Of a stretch of DNA of 64,000 nucleotides, positions 1 through 12,745 are shown piece by piece (position 1 is the first letter of the stretch; the number at the start of each line of letters is the position of its first letter). Source of the DNA: Callorhinus ursinus (taxonomy: Eukaryota > Chordata > Mammalia > Carnivora > Otariidae). Position numbers and translations under genes: made by a program. The notes under the pieces were generated by a model. That model saw only the letters and a list, made by a program, of their open reading frames with translations, did no database searches and was not told the origin of the DNA. The stretch covers positions 34,979,531 to 35,043,530 of the forward strand of contig NW_020312817.1 of assembly GCF_003265705.1 (NCBI RefSeq). The letters run 5' to 3'.

Positions 1-236
1 GAATGCTGTGCTATGTATAAAGCATGTAACTTCTGAGAGGGAACATTTGGAGCTTGCTAAATTTACCTCTATAGAGCCTGACTTTTTAAAACAATGAAAT
101 AATTTACTTAGCAAACTTATGTTTAAGTTTGAGTAACATGTGGGAAAAGTACTCTATCCATGTGAGTCCATTTCTGTAACATGTAAAATTTCAATATTCA
201 TAAGAAATTTACAAAGAACTTTTTGATTTTGAAATA

Positions 237-252
237 GATTCTAAGACTTTTA
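237..252. repeat. Left target-site duplication of the composite RPL39/SINE insertion
   Basis: GATTCTAAGACTTTTA is identical to 932-947. It lies directly beside the poly(T) end of the SINE. Confidence 0.9.
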
Positions 253-400
253 TTTTTTTTTTTAAAGATTTTATTTATTTGAGAAGAGAGAGCTTGAGCC
301 AGGGGAGGGGCAAGCAGATACCCTGCTCAGTGGGGAGCCCGATCCCAGGACCCTAAGATCATGACCTGGGCCTAAGGCACTGAGCCACCCAGGCACCCCC
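253..400 (-). mobile_element. Can-SINE, 3' module of the composite retrocopy
   Basis: Minus-strand SINE with an A11 tail (253-263), 'AAATAAATAAAATCTTT' and a head GTGCCTGGGTGGCTCAGTG at 381-399. The body is shortened. It has no TSD of its own: the sequence right of its head does not match the left flank. Confidence 0.93.
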
Positions 401-530
401 TAGCCACACTTTACATACTTGGTTGTCAAGGGACATTTCTATCACTGCAGGAAGTTCTGACAGTGCTGTGCATGATCTGACAGGTGGGGAATTCAGTACT
501 TCGCAAATCAGAAACACAGCAGTAGTAGAG
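401..530 (-). other. Linker of unknown origin between RPL39 3' end and SINE
   Basis: About 130 nt lie between the expected RPL39 cleavage site and the SINE head. They do not resemble RPL39 mRNA as I know it. The part nearest the SINE ('CTGCAGTGATAGAAATGTCC', 'AAGTGTGGCTAG' on the minus strand) resembles an old hAT-type MER repeat. This would fit genomic sequence carried along from a source locus. Confidence 0.6.
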
Positions 531-1048
<518 letters not shown>

Positions 1049-1084
1049 TTAGCTCTCTCATTCTATTATAATGCCTTAACTTTG

Positions 1085-1180
1085 CATATTGCTTTATGCT
1101 TTATCTCATTTAATCTGTACACTAATCTTGGGAGAGAAGAAATTATTCTTTTATAGATGAAGAACCTGAGGTTCAGAGAG
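1085..1180 (-). mobile_element. MIR fragment
   Basis: Antisense MIR core: 'TTTATCTCATTTAATC...' followed by 'TTTTATAGATGAAGAACCTGAGG'-like sequence, the usual 'bottom of MIR' pattern. Confidence 0.7.
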
Positions 1181-1829
1181 TTCGATTTTTTTTTAAAGAC
1201 TTTTTGAACCCAGAGTTTTCTTTCTCCTTTCTTCTTTTTTTGGTGGGAGGCCTGATTTGTTGGATTTGTATCCAGTGAAAATAATACAAAAGAAGAAAGA
1301 AAAATAAGTTATCTTTTCTGTAGCTCATCTGCATGTATGTTAACATGTTGGTATATTTTTTAGTCTTTTTCTATGACAATTTTTTGTGTAGTTAAAATCA
1401 TACTATAGATAAAATTTTGCATTCTAGTTTTTTGTTTGTTTGGATGCCAACCGTTTTTTTCATTTGAACTCAGATTTTTCTGATAGTGTTCAATTTATTT
1501 TCCCTACCCTACTGCTGACTCTTCATGGTCCACTCATACATCTAACACTGAACTCTTTCTCTAAAAGAGCTGCTTTTCCTTTTTTTCCACTGTCTGTATC
1601 ATCCAACCTTGAAATATCAGAACCATGTTTGATTCCTTCCCATTTTTGCCTACTACATTAACATCTCTTCTGGGACTTTTCAGTTCTTGTCACCTTTTCT
1701 CATCCCTTAATTTCCTTTTCTGTCACTATAGTTCAGATACTTATTATTTCATGTTTGGATTACTGTATAGCCTAAGGAATTTCCGCCTGTCTAATTTTTT
1801 TTATTGGGGGGGTATGTGGCCTTCAGATT

Positions 1830-2300
1830 AATATTCCTAAAGCAGTACTTTGATTATGCCATTCTCTCTTTCAGCTTCATTGCCTTGATGACTGAATTCA
1901 AACACCTTAGCCTTGTTTTCAAGGTCTTCTCTTATCTCCTACAATCTTAAGTTCTGGCCAAAATGACCTGTTTCTTGTTCCCCGGATTTTGTTGGCGCTT
2001 TCTCATCCCTGTGACTATTCTCCATACCCTTTAAGGCCCAACTTAAATATTGTTTCCTTTCTAAACACCCTTCCTTATTTGTTCCCTTTCATTTCCAGCC
2101 CAAAGTATTGAACTTTTAACCTAAGAGAGTTCTTAGGCCACTTATTACAGAATCTCTCTTCTTATAAGGTAGAAATAATTATGACAAGTCTTAATAAATA
2201 TTATTAGTCTTATTTCTCCAGCCAAATTATAAACCCATTGAAGGCTGACACTCTCATGTGTCTTTGAAATCTCACAGCACAATATTGGAGATTTTATGGT
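1830..2300 (+). mobile_element. L2 LINE fragment
   Basis: Degraded L2 3' region in sense: 'AAGGTCTTCTCTTATCTCC', 'TTTAAGGCCCAACTTAAAT', 'CATTGAAGGCTGACACTC'. Pyrimidine-rich flanking sequence from 1440 may belong to it. Diverged, so limits are approximate. Confidence 0.55.
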
Positions 2301-2548
2301 CCAGTAAAATCTGGGGAGAAAAAAACAGGGGACCAATATATAATCAACAACTTACAGCCTTCACTTTCACCTTCACTTTCATAAAAGAGCTTTTGAAGAT
2401 GAAATAATTATTGTACACAATCTGAGAATGGAGTCCTTTAAAAAATTACTCATTATGTTCTCATTTTTTTCATTTTACCTGAAATGAGTGAAAACTTTGT
2501 CCCAGACTTTGTTGGGAATCTGGTGAAGAATTCCATGCCAGCTTCTAG

Positions 2549-2790
2549 GGTAGTGTTTTTCAAGTGTAGGTCTTGTGCATGACTTATTATTATGAATTTA
2601 GAAATTAATTTATTTGGGGTCAAGATCAACATTAAAAAAAGGAGGAAAAGAAAGAAAGATTATAAAATATCAGTGTTTCACATGATACTGCTTCAAGAAA
2701 CTTTTAATTTCAGTTGTGTATGTTTGCCTTAGGTTGCAGTATAAAATTTATTTCTTACTGTGGGTTATAGTCAGGTGAAATATGCACTTT
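2549..2790 (+). mobile_element. Old mammalian repeat, probably a hAT-type DNA transposon
   Basis: The series 'GTGTTTTTCAAGTGTAGGTC', 'AAAATATCAGTGTTTCACA', 'TTCAAGAAACTTTTAATTTC', 'CTTACTGTGGGTTATAGTCA' matches an interspersed repeat I recognise by pattern but cannot name with confidence. Confidence 0.5.
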
Positions 2791-3099
2791 TAGTGGCTGA
2801 CCCCAATCCTTGAGAGAAGGTGGGAAGATTAACATCCACATGAAAAAGTGGATGAACAGTCAGAAGTAGTTACAATAAATTGTGTGCTCTGTTTTCGAAA
2901 AGTTTTTAGGATCTGAATATAATGATAGGAATATAGTTAATAGTAAAAATATATTGATAGTTCTAGAATCAGTGTAATTCAGGCAAACAGTATGTAGAAA
3001 TATGGTTTCATAAAACTGGTAAGCTAGGGTATATTTTTTACTTTGCAGAAGGATTCACTATGTTGTGTTTTTTTGTTTTTTGTTTTGTTTTTAAGCTTT

Positions 3100-3235
3100 C
3101 CTGATGAAGCTGTCTGTGTCTTGACTGGTTCTTCACCTCATTAGCTGTTTGAAATCTGTCCAGTCTTTAAGGCATGGCTCAGTACATTTGTTTTTTCTGG
3201 AAGCTCTGCCTGATTATTCTAGTGTTGTACTCAAA
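3100..3235 (+). mobile_element. L2 LINE fragment
   Basis: 'CTTTAAGGCATGGCTCAGTA' followed by 'GGAAGCTCTGCCTGATTATT' is the L2 3' signature in sense. Short and diverged. Confidence 0.5.
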
Positions 3236-4749
3236 CCATGGTACTCTGGTGCTCCAAAAGTAGAGGAGGCTGAGTGAGTGCTTACACCTGAGGGATCTGG
3301 GAGTATAGCCAAAAACTGGAGTCTATTTAACTTAAAAATTCATATGATTATTTTGCAACCATTATAATAAGGAATGGTCCAGACAGGAATCATTGATAGA
3401 TACTGAATCTAAGGGGATATTTTGATGAGGAGCAGGTTGTTTGCATAGTCTTAAATATCTCTTCGTATATTGCTCTTTAGTTGCAAAGAGGTTAAAAAAA
3501 AAAAAAGTAACTCTATACAATGATGAAAACAAACAACACCTTGAGTATGTGATCAAAATAAATAGCACTAGTGGACATTGTGTGCCTCTGAATGTAATGC
3601 CCTGAGAACACATCATTTATGTAGTACTCCAGCCAGGAATGGATAACCTGAATCTAATCGTGAGGGAACATTGAATCCAAATGGAACATCCTATTTTTTA
3701 AAATGGTGGGAAAACTTTTTTTTTTATGTTAATGTTATAAAGACACAGAAAGACTGTGGAATGTTCCAGGTTAAAGGAGAATAGACATGACAACTTCTAG
3801 CAATATGTGATCCTAGACTGGATCTTATATTAGAAAGGAAAATGCTATAAAGGGTAGCATTGGATTATTTGGCAAAATTGAAATATGGATGGTAAGACTG
3901 GATAAAAGTGTTGCATCAGTGTTAAATTTACTGAAGGCGATAACTATCCTTAGGTTATGTGAGGGAGTAGTCCACACTGAAGTTTTTAGGAATAAAGGGC
4001 CATGATACATGAGCTACTCTCAAGTGGTTCAGAAAAAATGTTGTAATATATGTGTGTGCATACATATATTTCTTTGTATACATAGCTGTGTGTATGTATA
4101 TGCAAGGAGGGAGGATGCTTATGGGCAAGTAAAGCAAATTAGTAAAATGTTAACAATAGGTGATTTGGTAAAAGCTGTATGGGTATTTTTTGTATTCTTC
4201 TTACAGCTTTTCTGTAAGTTTGAAATTATTTTTAAAAATCATGAACTTTGCATTAAACTCCATAATACAGCATTTTAAAAGTATAGAAATGGCTCCTCTC
4301 TCTGACAGTTTCAGGCAAACTCATGGGATAAAACTGGCTGTAAGAATAGTTCCATATCATGTGGTTTCCTTTTATCCCTAGGCCTCAGTTTGAGAAACAT
4401 GCCTCTGAGCCTGAGGCAGCTGTGGTTCAAATTTAGCCGACAGACATGTTTTGTTTGGCCTTTTGAGTGTTTTAAAAATTGGGAAATTTCGCATAAAAAT
4501 CTGAATCTCTGGAATGATCTTGCCCCTGTGGGCTTGCATTCCAGATGATCACTAAGTGGTGTGTCAGATAAGCAGTCTCAGTCCTTACCTTATATACCTA
4601 CCTTGTTTCAGGTATTTACTTTATTGCCTGACCTCTGTGGGCATATGTTTGCAGCCTTTATTTAGCCCAAGAGGTGGTGGGGGTGTTTGTCTTCCTTGTG
4701 CTCATACAATTTGATTTGAGAATTAAGTTATTGAACTGATGCCCTGTCA
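3236..4749. other. Intronic stretch without recognised elements
   Basis: About 1.5 kb of AT-rich sequence. A short TA/TG-rich run lies at about 4045-4100. 'CAGTTTGAGAAACATGCC' near 4385 hints at an old MER5-like remnant, too short to call. Confidence 0.5.
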
Positions 4750-5755
4750 CCTTCTAATGTTGTAGTGTGTATATCCTATAAACAAGGTCATTCTCCTACA
4801 TAATCATACTACAACCAAGAAAACTAGGAAATTAATATTGATACATTACTACTATCTAATCATCAGACCCATTGAGATTTTGCTAATTATCTTAATAATG
4901 TCTTTTATAGCAAGAAGATGCAGCTCAGAATCAAATGTTGCATTTAGTTGTCATGTCTCTTTAGTCTCCTTCAATCTGGAACTAGTAGCCTAGTCTTGGG
5001 TTTTATGACCTTGATACAAGATTACAGGCCAGTTGTTTTGTAGAAGGTCCCTTAATTTGATGTTTCCTCCTGATTCAGTTCATGTATCTTTGGCACAGAT
5101 GCCACAGAGGTGAAATGTGTTTTGTCTCATTGCATCCTGTCCTGTGGTGTATAACTGATTTGTCCCATTGCTGGTGACGTCCGCTTTGATCGTTTGATTA
5201 AGGTGATGTCTACCTGGCCTCTCCACTGTAGAAGTACTTTAAATTTTTTTGTTGTTGTTATTAATAAGTATTTTGTAGGAGTTGCTTTGAAACTTTGTAA
5301 ATATTTTGTTCCTCATTGAACTTTCAGTTTATTGGTTTATTTATATCTGTATGAACTCAAGTATCCTATTTTTTTCAATGAGGTATAATCCATTACTGTT
5401 TATTTTGATGCTCACATTGGCCCCATTTTGGCTAGTGGATGCCCATTCATGCTAGCTTCTGCATTCTTTTTTTTTTTTTTTTTAAGATTTTATTTATTTG
5501 ACAGAGAGAGAGAGTGCACAAGCAGGGGGAGTGGCAGGCAGAGGGAGAGGCAGGCTCACGGCTGAACAGGGAGCCCGATGTGGGGCTCGATCCCAGGACC
5601 CTGGGATCATGACCTGAGCTGAAGGCAGACGCTTAACCGACTGAGCCACCCAGGCGCCTGTAGCTCCTGCATTCTTTTGATATGTTCCATCATTCTTTGA
5701 GGACTTTCTTGCTTTTTGACCCAGTGAAATGATTTGGACATACAATTCAGCTCAT
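4750..5755 (-). mobile_element. Old L1 LINE 3' region, interrupted by a SINE
   Basis: Antisense L1 3'UTR-type text: 'GAATCAAATGTTGCATTTAG', 'GTCATGTCTCTTTAGTCTCC', 'GATGCTCACATTGGCCCC'. It resumes at 5671 after the SINE at 5471-5660. Confidence 0.75.
5471..5660 (-). mobile_element. Can-SINE
   Basis: Full-length, minus strand. TSD TAGCTTCTGCATTCTTTT (5453-5470) / TAGCTCCTGCATTCTTTT (5661-5678), one mismatch. Inserted in L1. Confidence 0.95.
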
Positions 5756-6459
5756 AATACATGCATATGTATTTTATATAATTTTAAGTAGGGTTCAGAT
5801 GAGAGTTTGAATTAAGTCATTTTGTTAGTTAACATTTTTTATGGTTCTTTAGTAATTTATAACTGCATAATATTTTATCTTACATTTAGAAATGGTGTTA
5901 AACTGGGGACTAGATCATTAATGTAAATTAGCTTGAAGACATTTGTCAGTGGGAAGTCATTCAGGATTATATTTGTTACTGTTCTTTTTCTGTGTTTAAA
6001 CAATCAGCGGTTATCTTGGAGTAAGGTACTGTTAGGTACTGTGTGTATCAGGGCAGTTGGGTAAAAGAAAATATATTTAAGCAGCAAAATCAACCATGTT
6101 TTTTTCCCACTTACAAAATTATGATCATCTTTCCTTCTCAGCAAGTATAAATATAAACTTCAGTGCATTGTATTCCATTATTTGGACATCTGGTCTCCTT
6201 AAGCTTTGTATATAGAACATAATTTAACTTATTCTTGATGACAGATGGTGGTTATTATGGGCGTTGGACATGGTTCTTTACTGTGACACAGTGGTGCCTT
6301 CAAGAGCTTTCTGTGTAGGGCTGTTTGCTCCATACACTAAATGACTGTACATAATCATAACTGTTTTCCTTCCTGTTGCTTGTCACCTAGTGTCTGTGTG
6401 CTTTACCCTTTCCTCTCTTTATTGTATCATTTACGAAAGCTCACCCATAACATTTGCGT

Positions 6460-7310
6460 TTATATCTCTTGAAAGATAAGGACTCTTCTTTCATTATCAG
6501 ACCTTAAATTTGTTCATAATTTCTTTTTTTCTTAAAATTTAATTAAAAATTTTTTAAAAAGACTTAGAGACAGCACAAGCAGGGGGAGAGGCAGAGGGAG
6601 AGGGAGAAAAGTAGACTCCCTGCTGAGCTGGGAGCCTGCCATGGGGCTCAATCCCAGGACCTGGAGATCATGACCTGAGCTGAAAGCAGATGTTTAACCG
6701 TCTGAGCCACCCAGGCACCCCTGTCCGTAATTTCTTAATATCAAATACCCAGTCAAATATCTTGATTGTCTCATAAGTGTCATTTTACAGTGGTTTAAAT
6801 CAGGATTCAATTAAGATCCAAACATTGCATTTAGTTGCTGTGTCTCCTAAGTCTTTTAGTATTTTTCCCTTCCCTTTCCTTTTCTCTTTGCAATTTGTTG
6901 AAGAAACCAGACCTTTTGCTCTGTAGAGTTTAATACAAGTGCTAATTGTATCATTTGGTGTTTTTAAAACATGTTTCTTTGTCTTTTGTATATTCTTTAA
7001 ATTGAAAATTTTGGATTTTTGTATATTTTATGTATTTCAGTGTGTTGCCATTACTCTTTTTATGCTCACATTTTCCCATCATTGATCTGTGGAAGCATCT
7101 TCAGATCGACTCCTGAATCCTGATTCTAGTGGTCTTTGCTGGCTTCCTTGCTTTCTGATGGACTTTAAAAAAAAATTTTTTTTTTAACACTTCTGTTGCA
7201 ATTTCTACGGTCAGCTGTTTCTCTAAACCTCATTCCTTTGGGCACGAAATGGTACTCTAAGCTCTAGAGGTGCTCATTGTTTCTAGCCTAGCCTTTCTTT
7301 TCATTTCCAG
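6460..7310 (-). mobile_element. Old L1 LINE 3' region, interrupted by a SINE
   Basis: Antisense L1 pattern: 'TCTCTTGAAAGATAAGGACT', 'ATACCCAGTCAAATATCTTG', 'AACATTGCATTTAGTTGCTG', 'TTTGCAATTTGTTGAAGAAA', then 'TTTTATGCTCACATTTTCCC'. Split by the SINE at 6526-6721. Confidence 0.75.
6526..6721 (-). mobile_element. Can-SINE
   Basis: Minus strand, somewhat diverged. TSD TGTTCATAATTTCTT (6511-6525) / TGTCCGTAATTTCTT (6722-6736), two mismatches. Confidence 0.92.
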
Positions 7311-7640
7311 TTTTAAATCTTTTGTGGTCTGGGAAACCAGATAATAAAGCTGGTTTGACTTAGACGTAAGGATTGATTTGAATTTCATAAAAAGAGGAAT
7401 CCAGAGATCAAGGCCTATGCCTATTTAAATTGTATGGTGTAGCATCTACGGGGACGGGATCATACCTAATAAATATCACTAATGTAGGTGATATGTGAGT
7501 AACAGGATACCAGATGTTCCTCAGAGGAAAATAACAGACTTCTGAATGAGGACCTTAATAAGATTCGTGAGCTTTTTTTAGTTCACAAACTTGATGGTAT
7601 ATATATGTTTTAAATTATAGACTGTTTATACTCCCAGTAT

Positions 7641-7832
7641 TTTTTTTTTTTAAGATTTTATTTATTTGACAGAGAGAGACACAGCAAGAGAGGGAACACA
7701 AGCAGGGGGAGTGGGAGGGGGAGAACAGGCTTCCCGCTGAGCAGGGAGCCCGATATGGGGCTCGATCCCAGGACCCTGGGACCATGACCCAAGCCGAAGG
7801 CAGTCTCAACGACTGAGCCACCCAGGCGCCCC
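7641..7832 (-). mobile_element. Can-SINE
   Basis: Full-length, minus strand, close to consensus. Perfect 14-bp TSD TATACTCCCAGTAT (7627-7640 / 7833-7846), suggesting a young copy. Confidence 0.96.
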
Positions 7833-7849
7833 TATACTCCCAGTATTTT

Positions 7850-8640
7850 TTTTGTTACGATTATTTTTCTTTTTTGTGTGTTTTTTTTGTTTGTTAAGAT
7901 AAATCTCTGTACCAGTGAGATGTTAGTATATTATGGGGTCAAATTATGCTGTATTATATTTGTCATATCCCATAAGAATGCACTTTTTCCTTTTTAAATT
8001 TTTTTTTAGAGAATGTGCTTTTTCTACCTTTCCAAAATTGATGACTTCCTAAAGTTGAGATGACTTCCTGTTTTAAAACTATTTAGTGTTGACATCTTAC
8101 GTTTTTCCTTAAACTATCTTTTGCTCTTGCATGCTGGTGTTGAGATGACTACTTTATGCTAATCTTTAAGTGATAGTAGAATGCTGATGTTTAAGTGACA
8201 TATCAGAGCAAATGACAAAATTTGTTTGCAATTTTCTTTGAGTCATTTGTTCCAGAAAAGTGTCATAACTGAATCCTGTTGATGAGTGAGTAGGAGGTGT
8301 TTTTTTTTTTTTTTTTAACTTTGAAGGATATCCTGTTTTTAGTTGAGGCATAGCCTTTGATTTTCTTTGACTGCTTTGAGTACCTCTTGGCATTGGTTTT
8401 ATTTCTTTAGTCTCTCCAGTTATAATTAGTGTGGATGTGTTTTTGGCATGAACAATTTCTGAAATTTTATGATCTAGTATTGTGGATTATTTGAGATAAA
8501 TTGTTAGGACCAAAGTTTAGAGTAAAGCAAGATGATTGGGAAAGTAATTAGTACTTCTTGAAATTTTTATTTGTGAATGAGATTTAATGATCATATGCAC
8601 ACTGAAACTCTCACACTGTGAAACTCCTTACTTGGGTTCA
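7850..8640. other. Intronic stretch without recognised elements
   Basis: T-rich sequence including a T-run near 8300-8316. No repeat family or coding signal recognised. Confidence 0.5.
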
Positions 8641-8644
8641 TTAG

Positions 8645-8700
8645 TGCATACTATAGTGGTTAAGGGTATGGGTTAGTGTCTCATATAGACCACTTATTTT
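8645..8700 (+). mobile_element. MIR fragment (5' part)
   Basis: 'ACTATAGTGGTTAAGGGTATGGG' is the MIR tRNA-related head in sense; only about 55 bp can be followed. Confidence 0.5.
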
Positions 8701-8799
8701 TTTTTGTTTCCTGGTTATAAACACAATAAGTAAATAGATTTTGATTAGCTTCTTTGGATCACATGTTGGCTAAGTGCATTGGAAAATTGGTGGATGAGA

Positions 8800-8950
8800 C
8801 ATTTGAAATCCCTGCTCTCATGAAGCTTGTAATTCTGTTGGGGATTCACACCATATTTATTCGGGAAATATTTATTGAATGCTTAGTATGTGCTCAGCAC
8901 TCTTCCAGCTATAAACAGAGCCCTTATGGAGCTTATAATGTAGGCTTTTA
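8800..8950 (-). mobile_element. L2 LINE fragments (two overlapping pieces)
   Basis: Antisense L2 3' end: 'AATATTTATTGAATGCTTAG', 'TATGTGCTCAGCACTCTTCC', 'CTTATGGAGCTTATAATGTAG'. The phrase 'CTCATGAAGCTTGTAATTCTG' upstream is a second copy of the last motif, so two fragments adjoin. Confidence 0.7.
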
Positions 8951-9534
8951 AAATACAAAATAATAAGAATTGTGATGAGAAGTATAGGAAGCTTTGGAAA
9001 CATGGAGGGCTATCTTAAGCCTCCACCATCCAGCCTTTGTGGGTTTTTGTTTTTTGTTTTTCCAGTTGCATGTCTTTGTTCAGAGTATAAGCAGAAAAAT
9101 AGAGGTCAGGACACAATGGCCCTCCCAGCTCTTGGAAACCGCTTAAAGGAATGATATTTACTCCTCCCCCTTCCCTCCCCCCCCCCCAATATACCTGAGA
9201 AAATGACAGGCTACCAGTAGAGATCACTTTGGTTGCAGTTTTCAGCCTACACCGCTATTACCACCTCTGCTCTCCTGGTGTCATCCCAATTTAAGGCAGT
9301 TGAATTCTGTGACTTCTGTCCTCTCTCTGTCACCCGTGTAAAATGGTAGTTTTCGAAGATTATTTGCTTTTTCTATGTCTTTGTTGGAGTGTGAGTCCTC
9401 TGATTGTTAAGTCTATGATCTTTTGTATACTTGCTTTAGGAAATAGTCGTTGATGCTATACTTTATGGATGACATTTCAAGAAATTTGGTTCACATGAAT
9501 AACTTTTTGAAAGGGGGTAGCAAGGCAAAGGCAC

Positions 9535-9610
9535 TAACATTTATTCAGCTGTGATTTCAGGAACAATGTCAGACACATTACATAAATTAATAATTAAGGG
9601 ACCCAAACAT
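9535..9610 (-). mobile_element. MIR fragment
   Basis: 'ACTAACATTTATTCAGCTGTG...AGACACATTACATAAATTAA' follows the antisense MIR 3' part. Short and weak. Confidence 0.45.
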
Positions 9611-9774
9611 ATTAATTTCAGCTTTTAAAAATATCCTCAAAAAAATACCCTCCAGCGTAACTCTTCAGTAGATTGAATAAAACTGAACCTTTTACTTGGA
9701 TGATGATTATAGTAATATCTGTAACAGCTTTTTGGTGACTGAAATTAATTATAGCTCCCAAAATGAAAATTTAA

Positions 9775-9915
9775 TAAATCAGCAAATATTTATTCAGCAA
9801 CTCCTACATGCCAGGAATTGCTTTTATACTGGGACTCTACCAGTGAACCAAATAAACAAAAATCACTGCTCTTTTGAAACTTATAGTGAGGGAGATAGAT
9901 GATAAACAGATTTCA
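9775..9915 (-). mobile_element. L2 LINE fragment
   Basis: Antisense L2 3' end: 'AAATATTTATTCAGCAACTCC', 'ACATGCCAGGAATTGCTTTTA', 'CACTGCTCTTTTGAAACTTATAG'. Confidence 0.7.
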
Positions 9916-9919
9916 TTAA

Positions 9920-11310
9920 ATTATTCACAGTAGGACGTCAGTGACTCCTGTATAAACACTGATGTCTGCACTGTCAATTATAAACACACTATCCTTTTTT
10001 CATAGACTAGATGGTGATATGACCTGTGTGGGGTTTGATTGTGTCAGATAAACTTAGAGAAAAGTAATCCTGGGGGTGCAAAACAGACTGGCAAAACATT
10101 GACAACTGTGCTAAGGCTACTTTGTTATCATACATCTTAGTCACTGTATCTGATCTTATGATAGGATTTTGGAATATATATACCCTCTTAGATGTTCATT
10201 CTCAGATTCTTAATTTGTGTTTTTGTTTCATCATTCATATTCAAGGTTTTATTGTTTATTATATTTTTTAGTATTTGGACATGTATTCCTTTCAGTTTTA
10301 ATATTTTTTCTTGTGGAAGAATTTGATTGTATTTATATAAAATCTTGTTTTTTTTACCAGGTTAATTAGTATACATTCAACTGTTTATCAGCCTAGATTC
10401 AGGACTCGTGTTCAGTTACTAAGGAGAATTCCCAGGATGCAGCGGAGATCTCCAAACAGCTGTTTGTGGGTGGTGGTGTTGGTGGAGGCAAACAGTGGGT
10501 TGTGTGATCAGCATGAGGTCACTTCTTTCACCTTGTGGCCCTCTTTCTTTCCGGACTTTAATACCTACTTTGGTACTTAAAGCAGTTTGGGCTATTTGCT
10601 GTGCTCTAAACAGTTGTTCAATAGTAGCACCTATAAGATGATATTAGATGTTTTTTGGATGAAACTCAGAAAGGTATGACTCTGTCATGGCAACAACAGA
10701 GAAGTTGTTTCAGTAGTTTGAAAACCACTGAAGTGATTTTAAGTGTTCTGACCCACTTTAGGCAGTTTTTTTAATGTCTAGAAATGAATGTTTTAGCTTT
10801 TGATCTTTTCCTCCTCTGATTTAACCTCCATATGGCCACCAGATTATTCTTTGGATATATCAGCAATTTGTCATTTCCCAGCTCAAAAACTTTTTATCAT
10901 TTACAATTTCTGTGAGATAAACTAATATAGCTTGGTATCCAACCTTTCGCACCATCTGCTCCAACTTTTGGGGGATCTTCCGTGGATCCTTTCAGTGTCC
11001 CTTTTTTTGCCATAAGATATTGACAGACTTACCATATACCCTGAGGAAAATGAGGGAATTGGAAAACCAACAGATAAGATAAAGATACATTCCTGTGAGT
11101 TGTATGAGAAAGTGTCTTTGGACACTTTAGAGTAAGGTTTCGAAATTCGTTTTCTTCCCCTGCTTATTAATAGGTTCCTACCTCTCCTTACTGACATTTT
11201 GTGTAACCCTGGGTAAGCCAGTCTGCTATTTCGTCAGACTTTATCGGACTTCTTCAAAACTGAGTGTGCTCTGTTCCTTTGGGAATTTGTCTGGCATTTT
11301 TGTTACCAAA
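9920..11310. other. Intronic stretch without recognised elements
   Basis: About 1.4 kb of mostly unique-looking sequence. A more GC-rich part at 10400-10560 includes 'GGTGGTGGTGTTGGTGG'. No coding or repeat assignment. Confidence 0.5.
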
Positions 11311-11321
11311 TAAAATACATT

Positions 11322-11412
11322 ATCTTTTTTTTTTTTTTTTGAGTAATCTCTACACCCAGCGTGGGGCTCAGACTCAACCCTGAGATCAAGAGTTGCGTGC
11401 CCTAGGTGACTC
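11322..11412 (-). mobile_element. Old Can-SINE remnant (tRNA-like head only)
   Basis: 'GAGTAATCTCTACACCCAGCG', 'GAGATCAAGAGTTGCGTGCCC' on the + strand is the complement of the older Can-SINE head. TSD TAAAATACATT (11311-11321 / 11413-11423), 11 bp perfect. Confidence 0.8.
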
Positions 11413-11519
11413 TAAAATACATTGTTGATAGCACATTCTCACAGTCATTTGTTGTAAAACATCACAGAATACCTCATTATCATATCTTGATTTTAGTGAA
11501 AAAGAATAGTAGTTTTGTC

Positions 11520-11713
11520 AGGATAGAGCAAGCTGGGGGGAGAGGCAGAAGGGGAAAGAGAGAGAGGGAGGGAGGGAGGGAGGGAGGCAGGGAGGGAGGG
11601 AACTTCAAGCAGGCCCCACGCACAAGCGCTGAGCCTGATGGGGGCTCGATCTCATGACCCCGAGATCATGACCTGAGCCAAGAGTCGGATGCTTAACTGT
11701 CACCCAGGCACCT
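11520..11713 (-). mobile_element. Can-SINE with expanded GGGA repeat
   Basis: Minus strand. The body is replaced by a (GGGA)n run at 11566-11601. The end is damaged: 'CTGTCACCCAGGCACC' lacks 'CTGAGC'. No clear TSD. Confidence 0.88.
11566..11601. repeat. (GGGA)n simple repeat
   Basis: About nine units, one interrupted by GGCA, inside the SINE. Confidence 0.9.
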
Positions 11714-11745
11714 TGAGATTTCAGTTTTTTAAAATCAGCTTTATT

Positions 11746-11953
11746 GGGGCGTCTGGGTGGCTCAGTCGTTAAGCGTCTGCCTTCGGCTCAGGTCATGATC
11801 CTGGGGTCCTGGGATCGAGCCCCACATCGGGCTCCCTGGTCGGCGGGGAGCCTGCTTCTCCCTCTGCCACTCCCCCTGCTTGTGTTCCCTCTCTCGCTGT
11901 GTCTCTCTCTGTCAAATAAATAAATAAAATCTTTAAAAAAAATAAAATAAAAT
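11746..11953 (+). mobile_element. Can-SINE
   Basis: Full-length, plus strand, near consensus, tail with AAAAT units. Perfect 15-bp TSD AAAATCAGCTTTATT (11731-11745 / 11954-11968). Only 32 bp from the inverted SINE at 11520-11713. Confidence 0.96.
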
Positions 11954-11968
11954 AAAATCAGCTTTATT

Positions 11969-12745
11969 GAACTATGCTTTACCTATAATAAAATATGCTA
12001 ATTTTAAGTGCACAGTAAGCCTTGAAAATTTTATATAGTTGTGTATCCACTGCAATAAGCAAGATATAGAACATTTCCATTACGCCAGAAAGTTTTCTTA
12101 TACCTCTTTGCAATGGTACTTTCTACCCCCAGTTACTGGCACTGATCTACTTTCTATCACTATATTTTATCTTTTCTAGAATTTCATATAACTGTAACCT
12201 TATAGTCTGTGGTCTTTTGTGCTTTTCACTTAGCATAATGCTTTTGAGATTTTCCATGTTGTATGTTTCATAGAAATATTCCTTTTGTTTTTATTGCTAA
12301 GTAACGCTTTATTGTATGAATATATCACCAGTTAGTCTATCCATTCACCAGATGATGGACATTTCAGTTATTACCAATTTTGGGCTATTATGAATAAAGT
12401 TGCTATGAACATTTGAATATGTGTCTCCCCATTGCCCCTGCAGCCACTAATCTACTTTCCACTAACCTGCTCTATGGATTTGCGTATATGGTGCTCATTT
12501 TTTAAAAATTGGGTTGTCTTTGCAGATATTTTTGTCCAGACTATGGCTAAACTTTTATAAACCTAACAGTCTTTTGAAGAGTGAAAGGTTTTTATTTGGT
12601 GAAATCCAACTTACCAATTTATTCTGATGAAATTCAGTTTATCATTTTTTTTTTCTTTTTTATAATATGTGCTTTTTTGGTGTTCTGTTTAGGAAAGTTT
12701 TGTTTAATCCAAGGTCACAAAGATTCTAAAAGAAAACTCTATTTC
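11969..12745 (-). mobile_element. Old L1 LINE, antisense
   Basis: Antisense L1 3' region: 'CTTTTCACTTAGCATAATGC', 'TTATTGTATGAATATATCACC', 'GATGATGGACATTTCAGTTA', 'GGCTATTATGAATAAAGTTG', 'TTTAATCCAAGGTCACAAAG'. It continues beyond the LTR insertion at about 13525. Confidence 0.85.

Noticed and set aside
11746..11820. tRNA-like sequence (A-box/B-box) recurring through the window
   Set aside because: These are the tRNA-derived heads of Can-SINEs with A-rich tails and TSDs, not tRNA genes.
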